NCBI GenBank assembly: GCA_021234155.1
Contig: JAJEKV010000054.1
Span: 5,441,962-5,505,961 of the forward strand
Reading direction: 5' to 3'
Length of the DNA stretch: 64,000 nucleotides
From: Isoetes taiwanensis
Taxonomy: Eukaryota > Streptophyta > Lycopodiopsida > Isoetales > Isoetaceae
The translations under genes and the position numbers were made by a program. Below the pieces are notes generated by a model that was not told where the DNA came from, ran no database searches, and was given only the letters and a program-made list of their open reading frames with translations. Within the stretch, counting starts at the first letter, position 1. Each line of letters starts with the position of its first letter. This document shows, piece after piece, positions 60,941 through 64,000 of the stretch.

Positions 60941-61128
60941 AAGGGGCTTGGACAAACGTAAGGCATAAAAAATGCTCCCAACCCACGAATGAAACAGATG
61001 CCGCTCGCGAACCTGTACCTGCACATCACCAACAAAAACAACAAGACAAAAACAAACCTCCCAGGAGGGGCTGATTACGCGCATGCCACGCGACAAATAT
61101 AATAAACAAAGAAGGGGGGGAGGGTGGG

Positions 61129-61307
61129 TTCAAAGAGAAAGAGGTACTGCTGAGAGAGAAGAGGAAGCGCCGATGAGGAGTTGATGCAGAAACGCGCCTA
61201 AAATAGCGAACTCCCAACCAGAATGGGCATGCGCCGCCCGCATGCATGCAAAACATGCATGCTCGTCTCATTCTAGAATGGCGATCCGATGTCTCGGATC
61301 GATGGGA
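61129..61307 (+). repeat. Direct repeat, first copy, 179 bp
   Basis: Starts TTCAAAGAGAAAGAGG, ends TCGGATCGATGGGA. It carries GCATGCATGC (61240-61249) and CATGCATGC (61254-61262), RY-type motifs, and a perfect hairpin CGATCCGA-TGTC-TCGGATCG (61282-61301) flanked by two ATTCTAGAAT palindromes. The second copy differs at one base. Confidence 0.93.
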
Positions 61308-61489
61308 TTCTAGAATAGGACTCGCATGAAACCAACAAACCGCCCGAATACCAGAGAACTTCCTTACAAACTAGGATCAAGGACGAAGGTCACAGGAAGA
61401 AGGCTAAAGGCCGGAAAAGGATAGCCTGAAAATAAATGCCAAAGTGGCTAAACCAGGCAGGAAGAAGCCCCTCCCCTGCCTGGAAACAA

Positions 61490-61668
61490 TTCAAAGAGAA
61501 AGAGGTACTGCTGAGAGAGAAGAGGAAGCGCCGATGAGGAGTTGATGCAGAAACGCGCCTAAAATAGCGAACTCCCAACCAGAATGGGCATGCGCCGCCC
61601 GCATGCATGCAAAACATGCATGCTCGTCCCATTCTAGAATGGCGATCCGATGTCTCGGATCGATGGGA
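61490..61668 (+). repeat. Direct repeat, second copy, 179 bp
   Basis: Same as 61129-61307 with one substitution, separated by 182 bp. It does not begin TG or end CA, so it is not an obvious LTR pair. Near identity means a recent duplication. Confidence 0.93.
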
Positions 61669-64000
61669 AAGTTTTCAGTCATCGCTCAATGCATTGTTAG
61701 ATGAGAAATACATATTTTTTGGATCCGTATTTTAACATCTTTCCCAATGATGTGCCTATCCATCTCAATAATTTATACTAGAGTAGTCCATAACTTCTGG
61801 AGCACCATGGATAAATTCTCTGATTTCAAGTATTTCCTTTTCATTGCACACTATATGTTACTTTTAACGTTTTGAAATAGGGTTCATTGACAGATTGCGG
61901 AACTGCAGTGTACTCTTTGCACAAGACTTCAAGATCAACCCTTTTTGTTTTTCCATCTTTTTTATTGTGAGTTGGCGTAGCATATCATTGACCTAGGTGA
62001 AGATGTTCGCAATCAAGAGTTTAAGCAACAAAATGAACAAATCAATCCCCCAATGGTACTCATCTAAAATGTACAAGACAAACTATAATATATTTGGTTT
62101 GATGGTTTTTGTTATTTTGAAAGATTGTTCTGTGCAAACCTTCCTGAATTTGGGCGCTTGAAATGCCAAATGAAATGTTAACGAATCAACGTATGTGGTT
62201 TTGCTTGCTTCTTGCCTTTATTTTTAATATTCAGATCATGAGAAGAAATAATTACGTTTTGTCTCATCGGCATGTGAATGAAGAAGACTGCATTGCATGA
62301 CTTTGGTGCAAGAAATGCAGACATATTATATGAAGTATGCTCTCATTGAAGTATTTTGAATTCTTTTGAGGTAACTGCGACATGACACTTACGCCTTTTC
62401 TTCAACTAAGATTCGATCTTAAGGCCCTATACAAATTCCACAAGAAGCAGGAGGTTGACATGTAGTAGACATATGGTGCTTCACTAAAACCTGAGATCAT
62501 GTTTGAACACAACTTTCCACTAACCACTATTTAAATAAAAAATGTTGGATAGATTGGCCTTATCCAAAGCATAAAATTTTCAGTAGACACTATGCTTTTT
62601 GAAATCTAAATTTCATAGACAAAAACAAATTATTGTATTTCCTATATTTCAACTATAATATGAATGTTCCATGGCGAGAACCTTTGTCGATTATGGAGTA
62701 TGGGGACTTGCCCATTGGATGTTTTTTTTTAATAAACTTACTTTTTTTATTTTCCTTAGCTTCGGCGATGGCACTCTCTGAGCTCATCGAGGCACTCCAG
62801 TTCTTGATATGCTATTTGATATCCTACTAGTTCATGGTAGGTATCCTGCTATTTGAGATAGTCTTGCAAGCCCAAACGTAGATTAGGACTTGTTTTTTTT
62901 TTTTTCACTTTTCAGGACCACGATGTAGATTTGTTACAAAGATTGGGGCTCATAAGCACAAAGGTGCTCAATAGTATTTGATCATGCTTGCAAAATGCCT
63001 TCAAAAGATCAGCCAGTATAAAAAGTGGAACCTTTTTTGTTGAAATCTAGCATTGCCTGAGCCGTTTTCGCAGCAAAATGAGAAAACCAAACTTGACTTA
63101 CATGTGGTACTACATGTTTGTGTCTCAATTGCAATAATTCTGACATGAATTCTTCCTAGTCTTGCTCTTCCTGCTACAACGGTTTGGACTCAACCTGATA
63201 TCCTTGTCAAATATGCCTCCCAAGCATTTCCCATTCACCTCTATGCCTCTTATTGCTACCCTTGATCATAAAAAATGATATGCAGATTGTGGGAGGAAAT
63301 TACAAGCACCTTCATGCATTCACTTGCTTTACTTATCCACAATCAATGAATCTGCATTAAGTTCTATAAGCTTGTGTAACCACCTTTTCCTTGAATTGTT
63401 TTCTAGTTGTAGAATCAAACTTTGCAATACCTTGGTGCAAAAGGAAAAAAGAATCAATTCAAAAAGTATTGCATGAATGCAGTGATGCCTTTCTTTCTTA
63501 TCAGTTGAAAACATGGCCCATTATCGACTTTGACTTAATATACCAATGTTGTGGTCAAAACTTGAGTCACTATAATCTTATTTGATTTCTCATGGTATTT
63601 AACATGAGAATATGCTGCAAATCATTCCCATGCAAGAATATGCATCATGCTTGGTTGCAGATCTAATATGCTTCTTCAAAGTGTCATACTCATTGTACCT
63701 TCCCCTCAAGTCTAAATAAAAACTTAGCAAGCCTTACCTTGCTAAAGCCTTCTGGTGTGCCTTTTGCTAGTTTTTTTTTTCTTTTGCTAGGCAGACACTT
63801 GAATTTTTAGAGGAGTGTCAGGCATTAGTTTTTTTTTATCGAGATGTTAGTTTTGGTAAATTTGGTATCGTTCATCCCGAGGTACATGCTATATAATTGA
63901 ATGTCATTAGCATTTGCTAGTTTTTTAACTAGGTTCCTTGTTTGCAGGTGCTTGAGAATTTTGATATACCAAACCCAGAGTTTATATGGTGTTGGTAATG
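61669..64000. other. No gene assigned
   Basis: AT-rich sequence with short frames only, longest about 65 codons (62633-62830, 63391-63585). No recognised coding, RNA or mobile feature. Confidence 0.4.

Overview
The window is nuclear DNA from a land plant with a repeat-rich genome. The evidence is canonical GT-AG introns, Ty3/gypsy and Ty1/copia LTR elements with tRNA-complementary primer sites, plant L1-type LINEs, a terminal-repeat miniature retroelement (TRIM), DNA-transposon remnants and a decayed pentatricopeptide-repeat (PPR) gene. Old decayed elements with many nested insertions would suit a gymnosperm, a fern or another large plant genome, but the sequence does not settle the lineage. 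No bacterial, organellar, rRNA, tRNA or CRISPR features were seen.

Only two intact host genes could be assembled. They lie tail to tail between about 40.0 and 46.0 kb. A seven-exon nucleotide-sugar/triose-phosphate-type transporter (+, 379 codons) faces a ten-exon UMP-CMP kinase (-, 306 codons) that has an arginine-rich N-terminal extension. Every inferred splice junction keeps frame.

Almost everything else that can be named is mobile DNA. (1) 1-11.6 kb: a gypsy element (168-11265) with a CCCGG target duplication sits inside an antisense LINE reverse transcriptase. It has broken gag-pol but a long, largely open extra 3' ORF. (2) 11.9-17.7 kb: a LINE-like tail with a pentanucleotide microsatellite, a pseudogene for a small secreted protein, a tandem repeat split by a 1.7-kb hAT-type element with an 8-bp target duplication, and a PPR pseudogene. 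(3) About 18.8-27.0 kb: a sense LINE split by a 737-bp TA-flanked inverted-repeat element. (4) 27.9-38.2 kb: an antisense LINE flanked by a 13-bp duplication, split by a second gypsy element (33131-37636). (5) 46.6-47.5 kb: foldback elements and one TRIM copy. (6) 50.7-55.7 kb: a copia element rearranged into a large inverted duplication, with a second TRIM copy in one arm. (7) 55.9-64 kb: mostly unassigned DNA with several direct, tandem and inverted repeats.

The most unusual observations are the copia inverted duplication lacking RT, the TRIM family with matched target duplications, the extra 3' ORF of the first gypsy element, the hAT element carrying exon-like blocks, an unassigned ORF near the 3' end of the sense LINE, and a LINE-like fragment that looks more like animal than plant elements.
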